DNA of 64,000 nt from Arcobacter nitrofigilis DSM 7299. GTDB lineage: Bacteria; Campylobacterota; Campylobacteria; Campylobacterales; Arcobacteraceae. The notes beneath the pieces are model-generated. The model was given only the letters and a program-made list of their open reading frames with translations. It had not been told where the DNA came from and made no database searches. Position numbers and translations under genes: made by a program. The stretch spans positions 2,976,001 to 3,040,000 of the forward strand of contig NC_014166.1 in the NCBI RefSeq assembly GCF_000092245.1. Direction: 5' to 3'. Positions 38,559-48,679 of this stretch are shown here, in pieces; position 1 is the first letter of the stretch; every line of letters begins with the position of its first letter.

Positions 38559-40250
38559 ATGGAGATAAGCACTCAAGCCTTTTTTGCTGCACTTCCTATA
38601 TTTGTTGCAGCTGTATTATTAGTTGGATTTAGATGGCCAGCTAAAAAAGCGATGCCAGTTGTATTTATAGTGACTGCACTTGTAGCCTTTTATGTATGGC
38701 AAGTAAGTTTTAATAGAATACTTGCATCATCAATTCAAGGTTTTTTGATTACCATAGCTGTTTTATGGATAATCTTTGGTGCAATTTTATTGTTAAATAC
38801 ACTTAAACACTCAGGAGCTATAAAAGCTATTAGAGAAGGGTTTAACAACGTAAGCCCAGATAGAAGGGTACAAGTTATTATCATAGCTTGGTTATTTGGT
38901 TCATTTATTGAGGGTGCATCTGGATTTGGAACACCAGCTGCTATTGCAGCTCCACTTTTGGTTGCTATTGGTTTCCCTGCCATGGCTGCTGTTATGATTG
39001 GAATGATGATTCAAAGTACACCTGTATCATTTGGTGCAGTTGGAACTCCAATTTTAATTGGTGTAAATAAGGGATTAGACTCTGATACTATTAGTCACTC
39101 TTTACAAGCAGTTGGTTCAAACTGGGATAGTTATTTACAAATAATCACTAGTGAAGTTGCAATCATTCATGCTATAACTGGAACATTGATTCCTCTATTT
39201 ATGACTATTATGATGACTAGATTTTTTGGTCAAAATAAATCATGGACAGAAGGATTATCAATCTTACCATTTGCTATTTTTGGTGGATTAGCCTTTACTA
39301 TTCCTTATGCACTTACAGGTGTATTTTTAGGTGCTGAGTTCCCATCACTAATTGGTGCTTTAGTTGGACTTCCAATTGTAGTATTTGCTGCAAAAAAAGG
39401 ATTCTTACTTCCTAAAGATTCTTGGGATTTTGCTCCAAAAGAAAAATGGCCAGTTCATTGGGTATCTAAACTTGAAATGAACATGGATGCAATGAATACA
39501 AAAATTGATATGTCTTTAGCAAAAGCTTGGATTCCATATGTGCTTGTTGCAATTATCTTAGTTATTACAAGAGTATCTAGTGAAGCAAAAGCTTTAGTTA
39601 CATCTTGGGTAATACCTTTCAAAAATATTTTAGGTGAAGGCTTAGGTTATTCTATTACTCCTTTATATTTACCAGGTGGGATTTTAGTATTTGTTGTGTT
39701 GATTACTTATTTCTTACATAAAATGGAATTTAAAGAGATGCAAGCTTCACTAAGTGAATCTTCAAAAGTAATGTTAGGTGCTGGGTTTGTTCTTGTATTT
39801 ACTATTCCATTAGTTAGAATTCTTATCAATTCTGGAGTAAATGCTTCTGGGTTTGAGTCTATGCCTGTTGCTATGGCAAAATATGTAGCACACTCTGTTG
39901 GTGATATTTATCCACTGTTTGCCCCATTAGTTGGTGCATTGGGAGCATTTATTGCAGGAAGTAATACTGTTTCAAATATGATGTTAAGTCAATTTCAATT
40001 TGGTGTTGCTGATGCACTTGGTCTTTCAACTGCACTTATGATAGCTCTTCAAGCAGTTGGAGCAGCAGCTGGAAATATGATAGCAATTCACAATGTTGTT
40101 GCAGCTTCGGCTACTGTTGGCTTACTTGATCAAGAGGGTGAAACATTAAGAAAAACCATAATACCTACTATTTATTATTGTTTAATTGCAGGAATTCTTG
40201 GTTTAATTTCTATGTATTATTTAGGAATAACAGATCCATTAGTTAAATAA
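38559..40250 (+). CDS. lctP: L-lactate permease
   Basis: Lactate:H+ symporter of the LctP family, 563 residues with about 13-14 membrane helices. The conserved [23 protein letters not shown] block and the late [14 protein letters not shown] and [16 protein letters not shown] segments are characteristic. AAGGAG lies 7 bases before the ATG. No lactate dehydrogenase gene is nearby. It stands alone with a hairpin after it, and gives the cell lactate or glycolate as a carbon and electron source. Confidence 0.93.
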   Translation: MEISTQAFFAALPIFVAAVLLVGFRWPAKKAMPVVFIVTALVAFYVWQVSFNRILASSIQGFLITIAVLWIIFGAILLLNTLKHSGAIKAIREGFNNVSPDRRVQVIIIAWLFGSFIEGASGFGTPAAIAAPLLVAIGFPAMAAVMIGMMIQSTPVSFGAVGTPILIGVNKGLDSDTISHSLQAVGSNWDSYLQIITSEVAIIHAITGTLIPLFMTIMMTRFFGQNKSWTEGLSILPFAIFGGLAFTIPYALTGVFLGAEFPSLIGALVGLPIVVFAAKKGFLLPKDSWDFAPKEKWPVHWVSKLEMNMDAMNTKIDMSLAKAWIPYVLVAIILVITRVSSEAKALVTSWVIPFKNILGEGLGYSITPLYLPGGILVFVVLITYFLHKMEFKEMQASLSESSKVMLGAGFVLVFTIPLVRILINSGVNASGFESMPVAMAKYVAHSVGDIYPLFAPLVGALGAFIAGSNTVSNMMLSQFQFGVADALGLSTALMIALQAVGAAAGNMIAIHNVVAASATVGLLDQEGETLRKTIIPTIYYCLIAGILGLISMYYLGITDPLVK

Positions 40251-40251
40251 G

Positions 40252-40281
40252 TTTACAAGGAGAGACTCTTCTCCTTGTAAA
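40252..40281. terminator. Bidirectional hairpin between lctP and the small secreted protein
   Basis: A perfect 12-bp stem (TTTACAAGGAGA / TCTCCTTGTAAA) with a 6-base loop lies between two convergent genes, ending 2 bp before the next stop codon. No long T-run follows on either strand, so it may be only a moderate terminator. Confidence 0.65.
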
Positions 40282-40283
40282 TA

Positions 40284-40706
40284 CTACTTACAAATCTTTT
40301 GATTACTTTTTTTACTATACAATCCATTAATAGCTTTTTGTAAAATATGTATTTCATAACAAACTCTTCCATTAGTTTTACTTCTATTTACTAATCCTGT
40401 TATTTCATATATATCTATTGATTTGGGGTTTGGGAAAATTCCATTTATTGGCTTATGCTTAGAGACAAAGATTTTATTTGTATCAAAAATATAATAGTTC
40501 TCATATTCATCATATTTTACTATATTATCTTTTCCAAACTCAATAATAAAAGGTTCATCAGAACTATTATAAAAACCAAAAGATATATTAATTTTTTCAT
40601 CATTTTTTTCATCTAACTTGCTCATTTCCCAAGTTCCTATGATTTCTTTTGGAGTAATAGCATTAATAGTTGAAATAAAAAAAAGTACTAAAAAAATTAT
40701 TTTCAT
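40284..40706 (-). CDS. Small secreted protein, unknown function
   Basis: A 140-residue exported protein with a signal peptide at about 1-16 (ending TINA). The mature part begins ITPKEIIGTWEMSKLD, a start seen in small lipocalin-like or beta-barrel domains, followed by beta-rich segments. Two cysteines (in RVCYEIH and the C-terminal KICK) could form a disulfide. It has no recognised family and no obvious operon partner. Confidence 0.6.
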   Translation of the reverse strand: MKIIFLVLFFISTINAITPKEIIGTWEMSKLDEKNDEKINISFGFYNSSDEPFIIEFGKDNIVKYDEYENYYIFDTNKIFVSKHKPINGIFPNPKSIDIYEITGLVNRSKTNGRVCYEIHILQKAINGLYSKKSNQKICK

Positions 40707-40807
40707 ATAAAACCACCAATAAAAAGCTTTTTATAAAGTTATTTTACGCTAATAATATTAAATAATACTTAAGATTTATAATTGTATTTTTAAGGAAAAG
40801 AAGTGAG

Positions 40808-40839
40808 GAAAATAAAGAAATAAAGCCTATTAAAAGGCT
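40808..40839 (-). terminator. Terminator of the chemoreceptor gene
   Basis: On the minus strand AGCCT and AGGCT form a short stem (40824-40828 / 40835-40839), followed by a T-rich stretch TTATTTCTTTATTTT. It lies 12 bp after the chemoreceptor stop codon. Confidence 0.65.
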
Positions 40840-40851
40840 CTAATCTCTTTA

Positions 40852-43263
40852 TTAAAAACTTTCCCACTCATCATTATCATTTGATTTTTGCGGTGTGATT
40901 ATTTTTGTTTTTTGAGTAGAACTTTGTTCACTTGTCTTTTTATCTGTAGTTTTAGGGGCTTGAACAGCTTTTTGTGTCTTAGGAGTTTGTTCTTTTTTTA
41001 CTACATCGACATGTTTACCCTTTCCTTCAAAATTATTTAGATTTACATTATTTACAATATCTATTGCTATTTCATTTGTTTTTTGTGCAATATCATTTGT
41101 TTTATCTGCAACTGCTGCATTTTCTTGTGTAAACTTATCTAATTGCCCAACTGCATCAGATATCTGAGCCATACCAATCGATTGCTCTTTTGCTGCATTT
41201 GTCACATCATCTATTAATTTACTTGTTTCTACAATTTTTGCTTCAAGATTAGTAAACCCTTCAATCATTTTATTACTTATTGTTTTACCATTATTTGCTT
41301 TTGAGGTAGCACTTTCAACTAAATTTTTTATCTCTTTTGCAGCTTCTGCAGAACGAGATGCTAAGTTTCTAACTTCTTGTGCAACTACTGCAAAACCTTT
41401 TCCAGCCTCACCTGCTGTTGCTGCTTCTACCGCTGCATTTAAGCTTAGAATATTTGTTTGAAAAGCGATTTGATCAATAACAGTTATAGCTTCATTTATA
41501 TTTATAACAGTGTTATTGATATCTTCCATTGCACTAACCGTATCATTTGCTAAATTTTTACCTTGAGTCGCTGATTCTTTTGTCTGATTTGAGATTGCAT
41601 TCATCTCTTGGGCTTTATGATTTGTTTGTTCAATTGTACCCGTAATTTCATCTATTGAAGCAGCTGTCTCTTCTAGTGATGCAGCTTGTGAAGTAGCATT
41701 TGCACTTAACGTTTTTACATTTGAAGTAAGTTCATTTGAACTTTGTTGTAAAGATAATCCATCCTCTTGATTATCCCTTAACATATCTGTAATCATTCTA
41801 TTCATTTCAATTATTTCTTTTCCGATTTTTCCAGAATGTTCACTATCTAATGTAGCTGTAAAATCTCTTTTCATATATGAAGATAAGGTTTCACTTATTT
41901 TATTTAAATCTTCTCCAACTAATTGTTCTAGATTCTCTAGCATAGTATTAAGAAGATTTTTTAGTTCATTAAGTGAATCTGTACTTGTACTTTTATCTAT
42001 TCGTTTATTTAAATAGCCTTCCCCCACATGATTCACTACATTTTTAACATTTTCAAGTAGTTCATTATCTTGATTTATTCCTACTTGAATTTTAGTTACA
42101 TTTTCATTTATACTTTTAGCCATAGCTCCAAATTCATCATTTGATTTGATTTCAATTGGTTCTGTTTGATTTGTTTCTTTATTTAAATACAAGAAAAATC
42201 CATCTAGTCCTGTTCCAATTGAGCGTAGATTAAAATTAAGTTTTTTAGTAGTGAAAACAACTACTCCAGCCATCAATAAAATCCCAATTAGTGCAGCTAT
42301 AATAGAGAAGTTTCTTATAAAATATGCATCTTGTAAATACTCATCTTCAGGTACAGTTAAAAACAGATCCCAATAAAGACCTTCATTTCCAATAGTAATA
42401 GCTTTTGAATAATAAAAGTTTACTAAACCATTTTCTTCTACTCTTGTAAAAGTTGTATCTTTATGCTCTTGTGCTTTTTTTATAGCATCTTTAAACTTTT
42501 CTGTTGAAGGAAGTAAAACTCCTAGTTTTTCCCTTTTTGGATGAGCCAAAATATATTTGTGTTGCCCTACAAGAAAGAAGTATCCCGTTTTATAATATCT
42601 TGTCTCTTTTGCTTTTTTAGCAAAGGTTTCTAAATTGATATCGATTCCAGATACACCTATATATTGGTTGTTATTATACATAGGTACTCCAATACTTACC
42701 ATAAGTACTTTTTCCCCATTTACAGGATATAAATATGGCTTAGTAATATATAATTTGCCACTTTCCATAGGACCTTTTACCCATGAATCTTTTTCCGAAT
42801 AAACAGCTCCAGGAGAGACTTTTATACCAGAATCTGTTCTTGTAACATATGGGTTAAATTGTCCAACTTTATCATAACCTTCTTTTCCTGCCAATTCCAT
42901 ATTTTCGGGGAAAAGTAAAGTCTTATCTTTGATTTTAAACCAAGTACCAACGATAATCTCATTATGATCTAAAATATCTTTCAAATATTGTAGTACTTCT
43001 TTTGGCTCTAAATGAGTGTCAGTTTTAAAAGGTGCTTCAAACTTTTTACCCATCAATTTAGTAATAAGAATCGTTTTATCAACTTCTCCTTGTATGATAC
43101 TAGCCTCTTTAAATGCAGCTTCTTGTAAATACTGCTTGGCCTCACTTTGTGAAGTTTCATATGAATATTTAATAACAAAAAACATTGTTATTCCAAAAAC
43201 AACAACCATCGTACTTAAAACTTGTAATAATAACTTATTACCAAAACCCAACTGGCTTCTCAT
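40852..43263 (-). CDS. Methyl-accepting chemotaxis protein with Cache sensor and CheR-type C-terminal tether
   Basis: A transmembrane chemoreceptor of 803 residues. TM1 is at about 12-34, an extracytoplasmic double-Cache-like sensor follows (about 36-305; [13 protein letters not shown] and [19 protein letters not shown] are typical), TM2 lies at about 316-338, then a linker and the long signalling coiled coil. The hairpin tip reads [20 protein letters not shown]. The last 60 residues are a low-complexity Lys/Gln/Thr linker ending in EWESF, matching the NWETF pentapeptide by which receptors tether CheR and CheB. The Cache fold usually senses small organic acids or amino acids; the ligand is unknown. 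It stands alone, without che genes nearby. Confidence 0.9.
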   Translation of the reverse strand: MRSQLGFGNKLLLQVLSTMVVVFGITMFFVIKYSYETSQSEAKQYLQEAAFKEASIIQGEVDKTILITKLMGKKFEAPFKTDTHLEPKEVLQYLKDILDHNEIIVGTWFKIKDKTLLFPENMELAGKEGYDKVGQFNPYVTRTDSGIKVSPGAVYSEKDSWVKGPMESGKLYITKPYLYPVNGEKVLMVSIGVPMYNNNQYIGVSGIDINLETFAKKAKETRYYKTGYFFLVGQHKYILAHPKREKLGVLLPSTEKFKDAIKKAQEHKDTTFTRVEENGLVNFYYSKAITIGNEGLYWDLFLTVPEDEYLQDAYFIRNFSIIAALIGILLMAGVVVFTTKKLNFNLRSIGTGLDGFFLYLNKETNQTEPIEIKSNDEFGAMAKSINENVTKIQVGINQDNELLENVKNVVNHVGEGYLNKRIDKSTSTDSLNELKNLLNTMLENLEQLVGEDLNKISETLSSYMKRDFTATLDSEHSGKIGKEIIEMNRMITDMLRDNQEDGLSLQQSSNELTSNVKTLSANATSQAASLEETAASIDEITGTIEQTNHKAQEMNAISNQTKESATQGKNLANDTVSAMEDINNTVININEAITVIDQIAFQTNILSLNAAVEAATAGEAGKGFAVVAQEVRNLASRSAEAAKEIKNLVESATSKANNGKTISNKMIEGFTNLEAKIVETSKLIDDVTNAAKEQSIGMAQISDAVGQLDKFTQENAAVADKTNDIAQKTNEIAIDIVNNVNLNNFEGKGKHVDVVKKEQTPKTQKAVQAPKTTDKKTSEQSSTQKTKIITPQKSNDNDEWESF

Positions 43264-43483
43264 CTTTTCTCCCTTTACAGATATGTTAATAATCTGTTAA
43301 TATTATACTCCTATTTGGTTACAAAATAGACTACAATAATAATATCTTTCAAACAAAATAAAATTGTGTTAACACCATTTTACGGATGTAAAGAAGCTAT
43401 ATTTAAGTTATTTTTAAGCTAAATGTAATTTACACATGATTAATATTAAACTTACTATAATAAATAAAAAATAAGGTTAGTTT

Positions 43484-44047
43484 ATGATACTTGATTATGA
43501 AAAGATAGATGATTTAACTAAATACAAAATCATGTCAGATACAGTAGTTCCAAGACCCATTGCATGGATAGTAACAGAAGATAATGGCATTTTAAATGCA
43601 GCTCCTTTTTCATACTTTATTCCAATATCAAGTAATCCAGCGACTTTAATTGTATCTATTGGAATAAAAGATGATGGAACTCCAAAAGATAGCTTAGCAA
43701 ATATCTTAAAAACAAAAAAAGCCACAATTTGTTTTGCAAATAAGGACAATGTAGACAAAGTAAAACTATGTTCTACTATGCTAAAAAAAGAACAGAGTGA
43801 AATAAAAGAGTACGATATAGAAGTGCAAAAAATACTTGAGGATTTTCCACCTATGATTTGCTCTTCTCAAAGTGCTTTGTTTTGTGAATATTACGACACA
43901 GTGAAAATTCCTGGAAAAACTACACCTCTTATTTTAGAGATAAAAAAGCAGTTCATAGAAGATGATAGAATCAATGAAAAAATGCATGTAAATGTGGAAA
44001 ATATCGGAAGAAGTGGAGCTTTCTTTAAAGCTATGGTAGACCTTTAA
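43484..44047 (+). CDS. Flavin reductase-like FMN-binding split-barrel protein
   Basis: A 187-residue protein of the flavin reductase-like family. Typical segments are [38 protein letters not shown] and the KDSLANI motif after it, which form the FMN-binding split barrel. Such proteins reduce FMN or FAD with NAD(P)H, or use bound flavin for unknown substrates. No paired monooxygenase is present. The end overlaps the convergent fumC gene by 4 bases. Confidence 0.82.
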   Translation: MILDYEKIDDLTKYKIMSDTVVPRPIAWIVTEDNGILNAAPFSYFIPISSNPATLIVSIGIKDDGTPKDSLANILKTKKATICFANKDNVDKVKLCSTMLKKEQSEIKEYDIEVQKILEDFPPMICSSQSALFCEYYDTVKIPGKTTPLILEIKKQFIEDDRINEKMHVNVENIGRSGAFFKAMVDL

Positions 44048-45444
44048 ATCTTAGGTCTTACCATCTCTTGGGGTTTTACATACTCCTCAAACTCTTTTTC
44101 ACTAAGTATTCCCAATCTTAGCGCTTCTTCTTTTAAAGTTGTTCCATTTTTATGTGCAGTTTTTGCTATAAGTGCTGCTTTTTCATAACCAATATATGGA
44201 TTTAATGCAGTTACAAGCATCAAAGAATCATTTAAGTATTTTTCTATATTTTTATTATTTGCACTTATTCCAACTGCACAATTATCATTAAAGGCTTTCA
44301 TAGTATCACTTAAGAGTCTAATTGACTGCAAAATATTATAAGCAATCACAGGCTTAAAGACATTTAATTCAAAATTTCCTTGACTAGCGCTAATACTAAC
44401 TGTTGTATGGTTTCCCATAACTTGAACAGCAACCATTGTCATAGCTTCACTTTGGGTTGGATTTACTTTTCCAGGCATAATTGAACTTCCCGGTTCATTT
44501 TCTGGGATATTTAACTCTCCTATTCCACATCTAGGACCTGAAGCTAACCATCTTATATCATTTGCCATTTTCATCAGATTACTAGCTAAGGCATTTAAGG
44601 CTCCACTTAAAAAAACTTCTCCATCATGGGAAGTTAAAGAGTGAAATTTATTTGGATGTGAGATAAATTTATAGTTTGTATTAGTATTTATATTCAAGTT
44701 TTCACAAACAAGGCGCGAAAAATCTGGATGAGAATTTAGTCCTGTACCAACAGCCGTTCCTCCAATAGCAAGTTCACAAATATACTTCATACTGTCATCT
44801 ATTTGATTTAATGCTTTTTCTAACATCTCAACATAAGCTGAAAACTCTTGTCCTAAAGTAAGTGGTGTAGCATCTTGAAGATGTGTTCTTCCTATTTTAA
44901 TAATATCTTCAAACTCTTTTGTTTTATTTTCTAGGGTTGTTTTTAGTTTATTTATTGATGGGATTAGTTGTTTTTGTAACTCTAAAACAAAAGCTATTCT
45001 CATGGCACTAGGATATGTGTCATTTGAACTTTGACCTTTATTTACATCATCATTTGGATGAATTAATTTTTCAACTCTAAAATCTTTTCCTAAAAGTTCA
45101 GTTGCTCTTGAAGCTATTACTTCATTTAAATTCATATTTGATTGGGTTCCACTTCCTGTTTGCCAAACAGCTAAAGGAAAATTATCATCAAGTTTTCCCT
45201 CAATTATTTCATCACAAACTTTACTTATAACATCTTTTTTTTCTATTGGAAGTTTTTTTAAATCGAAATTTACTATTGCGCATGATTTTTTTAAATATGC
45301 AAAAGCTTTGATTATCTCTTTTGGCATTTTTTCAATACCTATGGGAAAGTTTTCCAAACTTCTTTGGGTCTGAGCTGCCCAATATTTGTCATTTGGAACC
45401 TTGATTTCTCCCATAGTATCTTTTTCAATTCTATCATCCATCAT
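44044..45444 (-). CDS. fumC: Fumarate hydratase class II
   Basis: Oxygen-stable, iron-free fumarase interconverting fumarate and malate; 466 residues, full length. The superfamily signature [11 protein letters not shown] is present. Other conserved blocks are [35 protein letters not shown] and [12 protein letters not shown]. Two Met codons open the frame and either could start. It converges with the flavin reductase gene. It is close to the C5-dicarboxylate operon, and its product malate is a possible end product of that operon. Confidence 0.95.
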   Translation of the reverse strand: MMDDRIEKDTMGEIKVPNDKYWAAQTQRSLENFPIGIEKMPKEIIKAFAYLKKSCAIVNFDLKKLPIEKKDVISKVCDEIIEGKLDDNFPLAVWQTGSGTQSNMNLNEVIASRATELLGKDFRVEKLIHPNDDVNKGQSSNDTYPSAMRIAFVLELQKQLIPSINKLKTTLENKTKEFEDIIKIGRTHLQDATPLTLGQEFSAYVEMLEKALNQIDDSMKYICELAIGGTAVGTGLNSHPDFSRLVCENLNINTNTNYKFISHPNKFHSLTSHDGEVFLSGALNALASNLMKMANDIRWLASGPRCGIGELNIPENEPGSSIMPGKVNPTQSEAMTMVAVQVMGNHTTVSISASQGNFELNVFKPVIAYNILQSIRLLSDTMKAFNDNCAVGISANNKNIEKYLNDSLMLVTALNPYIGYEKAALIAKTAHKNGTTLKEEALRLGILSEKEFEEYVKPQEMVRPKI

Positions 45445-45501
45445 AATTCCTTTGTTTTTATTAATTATATATCAAAAAACAAAGAGATTATTTAAAAATT
45501 A

Positions 45502-46344
45502 TTATTGAACTATTTGATGAAGTTTAGAACACTGTGAAAGTAATACATCTGACCCTGACATATCGTGTAAAATATCTTCAAAAGAGTGAAAGTGGGCATT
45601 ATAAACATATATAAATATTTCATCCCCTTTTTCTAAATAGTGATGTTTCCCAAACTCAGTATAAGCAGTAGCCCCTGCTGCTATTAAGATACCTTTTTTA
45701 TTATTTATTTCTTTGAAATATTGAGGTAAGGCTTCAAGTGGACCTACTTCTTCTTGGGTATTAAATTTATCTATCATCCAATCTTTTAATTGACCAAAAA
45801 AGTATGAATATGAATTTACAGCACTAATTGTTCCATAATCATGTACAATTCCATCTCTTTTTAAAAATGAAGCAATATGGTATTTGTTTAAAATTCCAGC
45901 TTCATCAAAACTATCTATTTCAATAAATTCTGGTGCAATTCCCTTTGATGATTTTCCCCAATTTTTTTTAGTGCTTAACATCTTCCCATCTTGCACCCTA
46001 TTTGAGCAATCATTAAATGCTCCAAAATATCTTGGTTTTAAATCTACTAATTTGTTATTTTCATATACAAAATCACAAATTAATCCTACTTCTGCTTCAA
46101 CTTGTAAATGCTCTATTCCATTATGATTTATCTTATCTGTACAAATAGGAAATTGTCCTAAATAACTCTCCTCATTTGGAATATAAAAAGGAAATAATCC
46201 TTTTGGAGCATCTTTTTCCTCTGTTTTGATTACTGAAAACTCATCTGCTTCACCTGCTTCCCCTAAGTGATTTGCGAAGTTTCCTGCAACACCAAAACCT
46301 AAATAATCTTTTAAGTCTTCTGTATTTATATTGTATTTTTTCAT
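45502..46344 (-). CDS. DUF5718-like protein, unknown function
   Basis: A 280-residue soluble protein. I recognise it only as resembling the DUF5718 proteins of Campylobacterota; no catalytic motif is evident. Features include GFGVAGNFANHLGEAGEADEF near the start, HLQVEAEVGLICDFVYENNK in the middle (a segment recalling fumarylacetoacetate-hydrolase-like folds) and a C-terminal MSGSDVLLSQCSKLHQIV. It lies 57 bp upstream of fumC on the same strand and may be co-transcribed. A GC-rich block sits about 120 bp before its start. Confidence 0.6.
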   Translation of the reverse strand: MKKYNINTEDLKDYLGFGVAGNFANHLGEAGEADEFSVIKTEEKDAPKGLFPFYIPNEESYLGQFPICTDKINHNGIEHLQVEAEVGLICDFVYENNKLVDLKPRYFGAFNDCSNRVQDGKMLSTKKNWGKSSKGIAPEFIEIDSFDEAGILNKYHIASFLKRDGIVHDYGTISAVNSYSYFFGQLKDWMIDKFNTQEEVGPLEALPQYFKEINNKKGILIAAGATAYTEFGKHHYLEKGDEIFIYVYNAHFHSFEDILHDMSGSDVLLSQCSKLHQIVQ

Positions 46345-46464
46345 TTTTTTGCCTTTAAATTTTTAAATTTATGACAATTTATTTTTTAATTTGGGATGAT
46401 TATTTATTAAAGTGAGAATATTTTCGTGAAGTTTATGTGGGTAGTTAAATTATCTTTTCTAAAA

Positions 46465-46514
46465 CTCTACCAGCGGTATAAACTCTTCTCACTGCAGTTG
46501 GCGAGCATGACGAC
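46465..46514. other. GC-rich non-coding block, candidate leader element or small RNA
   Basis: About 50 bases with roughly 26 G or C by my count, against about 28% G+C around it. It contains CCAGC and GTTGG, able to pair (46470-46474 with 46497-46501), around a CTGCAG. It lies upstream of the DUF5718-like gene on its strand and after the hairpin ending the CoA operon. No gene explains it. Confidence 0.4.
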
Positions 46515-46547
46515 TTTATTAATTATCATTATTAATCCTTTCATAGT

Positions 46548-46582
46548 TTTTCAGATAAGAATATTATCCTCTTATCTGAAAA
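46548..46582 (-). terminator. Hairpin ending the C5-dicarboxyl-CoA operon
   Basis: A perfect 13-bp stem (46548-46560 / 46570-46582) with a 9-base loop starts about 20 bp after the last stop codon of the operon. The T-run on the minus strand is missing, so termination may be partial or factor-dependent; mRNA 3'-end protection is another use. Confidence 0.6.
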
Positions 46583-46601
46583 TTTAGCTTAAAAAATAAA
46601 A

Positions 46602-47585
46602 TTAAGCAAAAAATCTTTTTTCTACCTCATCTTGAAGTTTTCCACCAGAGAATTTAGCTCTTTGAACTAGTTCCCAAAAGTATCTATATGTTGCTCTATC
46701 GTGTAGTTCACCATCATATTGAATTGGTCCCCACTCGTGATCTTGTGCAGCTAATAAAATATTTTGTGCAGCTTCAAGTTCTGTAAAATCTGGTTTCATA
46801 GCATCTACGATCGCTTGTACTTGTGTTGGATAGATTGACCACATTCTCATAAATCCAAACTCATTTCTTGCTCTCTCTGCGTCTTTAAATGTTTGATATG
46901 GATTTTTTAAATCTAAAGTTACATTGTGACAAGGAATAACATGATTTTCAATAGCTGCTTGACATACTTTTGCTTTAGCAGCTGCAATTAATCTATGTTC
47001 AAATTGTCCTGGACTTCTCATATTAATAGCAGCAATTGCACCTTGATAACCAGAAACAAAGTCCATAAGACCGAAATCTAAAACTTGTAACCAAGGTAAG
47101 GTTGCAGTTTTTTCAACATCTCTTAATGCTCCATGAGTTTCAATTAAAATATGAATAGGAATCTCTCTTTTTATTCCAGCTTCTTTTGCCACTTTTTGAA
47201 TATACTCAATTTGAGTTTTTGCATCTTCATAACAAGTAGATTTTGGCAGAGTAATATATGCCAGTTTTTCACCAGCACCCGGAACTAAAATATCAATATC
47301 TTGTCTCCAATCAGGGTGTGAGAAATCATGGATTCTAGTCCCTGCCATAGCATAAGGATTTGCATCAGAGTTTACAACTCTAACAATCATCTCTGCATGT
47401 TCAACTTCTTTTCCTGTTTCTGCTCCATCTTCACAATCACAAGTGATATCAAAAACTGGTCCTAGTTTTTTTTGCATTTCAAAACCTTTTAGGATTAGCT
47501 TTTCGCTACCTGCAAAGTGCTCACAAGTTGGGATGATTGGTAAAGATTTTCCCGATTCAAATAATGCTTCGTTTGGATGTGTCAT
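46602..47585 (-). CDS. CoA ester lyase, CitE/malyl-CoA lyase-like
   Basis: HpcH/HpaI aldolase-type TIM-barrel enzyme of 327 residues. The acidic metal and CoA-site motifs are intact: TCDCEDGAETG (about 48-58), ILIETHGAL with its glutamate, and DFGLMDF with its aspartate. Relatives cleave malyl-CoA, methylmalyl-CoA or citramalyl-CoA to acetyl- or propionyl-CoA plus glyoxylate or pyruvate. With the neighbouring mesaconyl-CoA hydratase, cleavage of beta-methylmalyl-CoA to propionyl-CoA and glyoxylate is the best guess. It is the last gene of the operon, 20 bp after the hydratase. Confidence 0.8.
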   Translation of the reverse strand: MTHPNEALFESGKSLPIIPTCEHFAGSEKLILKGFEMQKKLGPVFDITCDCEDGAETGKEVEHAEMIVRVVNSDANPYAMAGTRIHDFSHPDWRQDIDILVPGAGEKLAYITLPKSTCYEDAKTQIEYIQKVAKEAGIKREIPIHILIETHGALRDVEKTATLPWLQVLDFGLMDFVSGYQGAIAAINMRSPGQFEHRLIAAAKAKVCQAAIENHVIPCHNVTLDLKNPYQTFKDAERARNEFGFMRMWSIYPTQVQAIVDAMKPDFTELEAAQNILLAAQDHEWGPIQYDGELHDRATYRYFWELVQRAKFSGGKLQDEVEKRFFA

Positions 47586-47605
47586 AATGTTTCCTTTTAT
47601 TAAAT

Positions 47606-48670
47606 TTATTTTTGTTTTTTTGGTATAACTACAGTGTAGTCTAAGTCTAATACAACTTCTTTTTTATACTTTCCATTTTCATCAAAAGTAGTATCAAAAG
47701 TTTCTGGTCTATGGTTTTTAAGAGCTACTGTTCTTAGTCTCAATAGTCCCAAATCTTCTCTTTTATGCTCAATAGTTTCAACTACTTCAGTATAGGCATA
47801 AATAGTATCTCCTGCATATGTTGGGTTTGCATGAGCTCCACTATTTATAGAATAAATCCATTGGGCATTTTGTAAACCATTAAATGAAATACTTCTAGCT
47901 ATTGAAATAACATGTCCACCATACATAAGTCTTTGACCCATTGGAGTAGATTTCATCATAAAATCATCAAAATGTACTTTTGCATTATTTTGATAAAGTT
48001 TAGTTGCAAGTGTATGATCACTATCATCAATAGTAATACCTTCTGCATGATTTAATCTCTCACCTGCTTCATAGTCTTCAAAAAAATAATTTCCACCAGT
48101 TACATCTGTATTTATATCTTTTAAAACTGGGATATTTATCTCTTCTTTTATGGCTTGAGTTTTTGCAAAAGTTGGAACTATATTTATTCCACTCATTTCA
48201 CCTTTGTTTCTTTTGTGAACCATAACCCATCTTTTAAGATTTAGAACCTCATTTTCATCTTGATTATATCCAATAGAGTGAACATAAACCACTCCACTTT
48301 TACCATTTGAGTTCTCTTTTAAACCTATAATTTCAGTCTCAAGTCTAACAGTATCTCCTACAAATACGGGATTAGGGAAAGATACTTCTGCATAACCCAA
48401 GTTTGCAATTGCATTTAAAGAGATATCTTGAACAGATTTTCCAAATGTCAAATGAAACATCAATAAATCATCAAGTGGTTTTTTTGTATAACCCATCTCT
48501 TGAGCTAAAATATCCGATGAATTTAAAGAAAATCTACTTCCAGTAAGAGCGATGTAAAAAGATACATCACCATCACTTATTGTTCTTGGAAGTGGATGAA
48601 CTATTTTTTGACCAATTTCAAAATCTTCAAAGAAGTTCCCAAAATTAATTTTAGTACTTATTTTAGACAT
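47606..48670 (-). CDS. mch: Mesaconyl-CoA hydratase (double hot-dog MaoC-like)
   Basis: A 354-residue MaoC-type hydratase with two hot-dog halves (about 10-170 and 195-345). The N-terminus NFGNFFEDFEIGQKIVHPLP and the block LTFGKSVQDISLNAIANLGYAEV follow the pattern of Rhodobacter mesaconyl-C1-CoA hydratase (beta-methylmalyl-CoA dehydratase), as does NSNGKSGVVYVHS. The reaction is mesaconyl-CoA + water to beta-methylmalyl-CoA. It starts 9 bp after the ligase fusion gene and precedes the lyase. An itaconyl-CoA hydratase role is an alternative, but the length and N-terminal pattern favour mesaconyl-CoA. Confidence 0.8.
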   Translation of the reverse strand: MSKISTKINFGNFFEDFEIGQKIVHPLPRTISDGDVSFYIALTGSRFSLNSSDILAQEMGYTKKPLDDLLMFHLTFGKSVQDISLNAIANLGYAEVSFPNPVFVGDTVRLETEIIGLKENSNGKSGVVYVHSIGYNQDENEVLNLKRWVMVHKRNKGEMSGINIVPTFAKTQAIKEEINIPVLKDINTDVTGGNYFFEDYEAGERLNHAEGITIDDSDHTLATKLYQNNAKVHFDDFMMKSTPMGQRLMYGGHVISIARSISFNGLQNAQWIYSINSGAHANPTYAGDTIYAYTEVVETIEHKREDLGLLRLRTVALKNHRPETFDTTFDENGKYKKEVVLDLDYTVVIPKKQK

Positions 48671-48679
48671 TTTTCTTCC

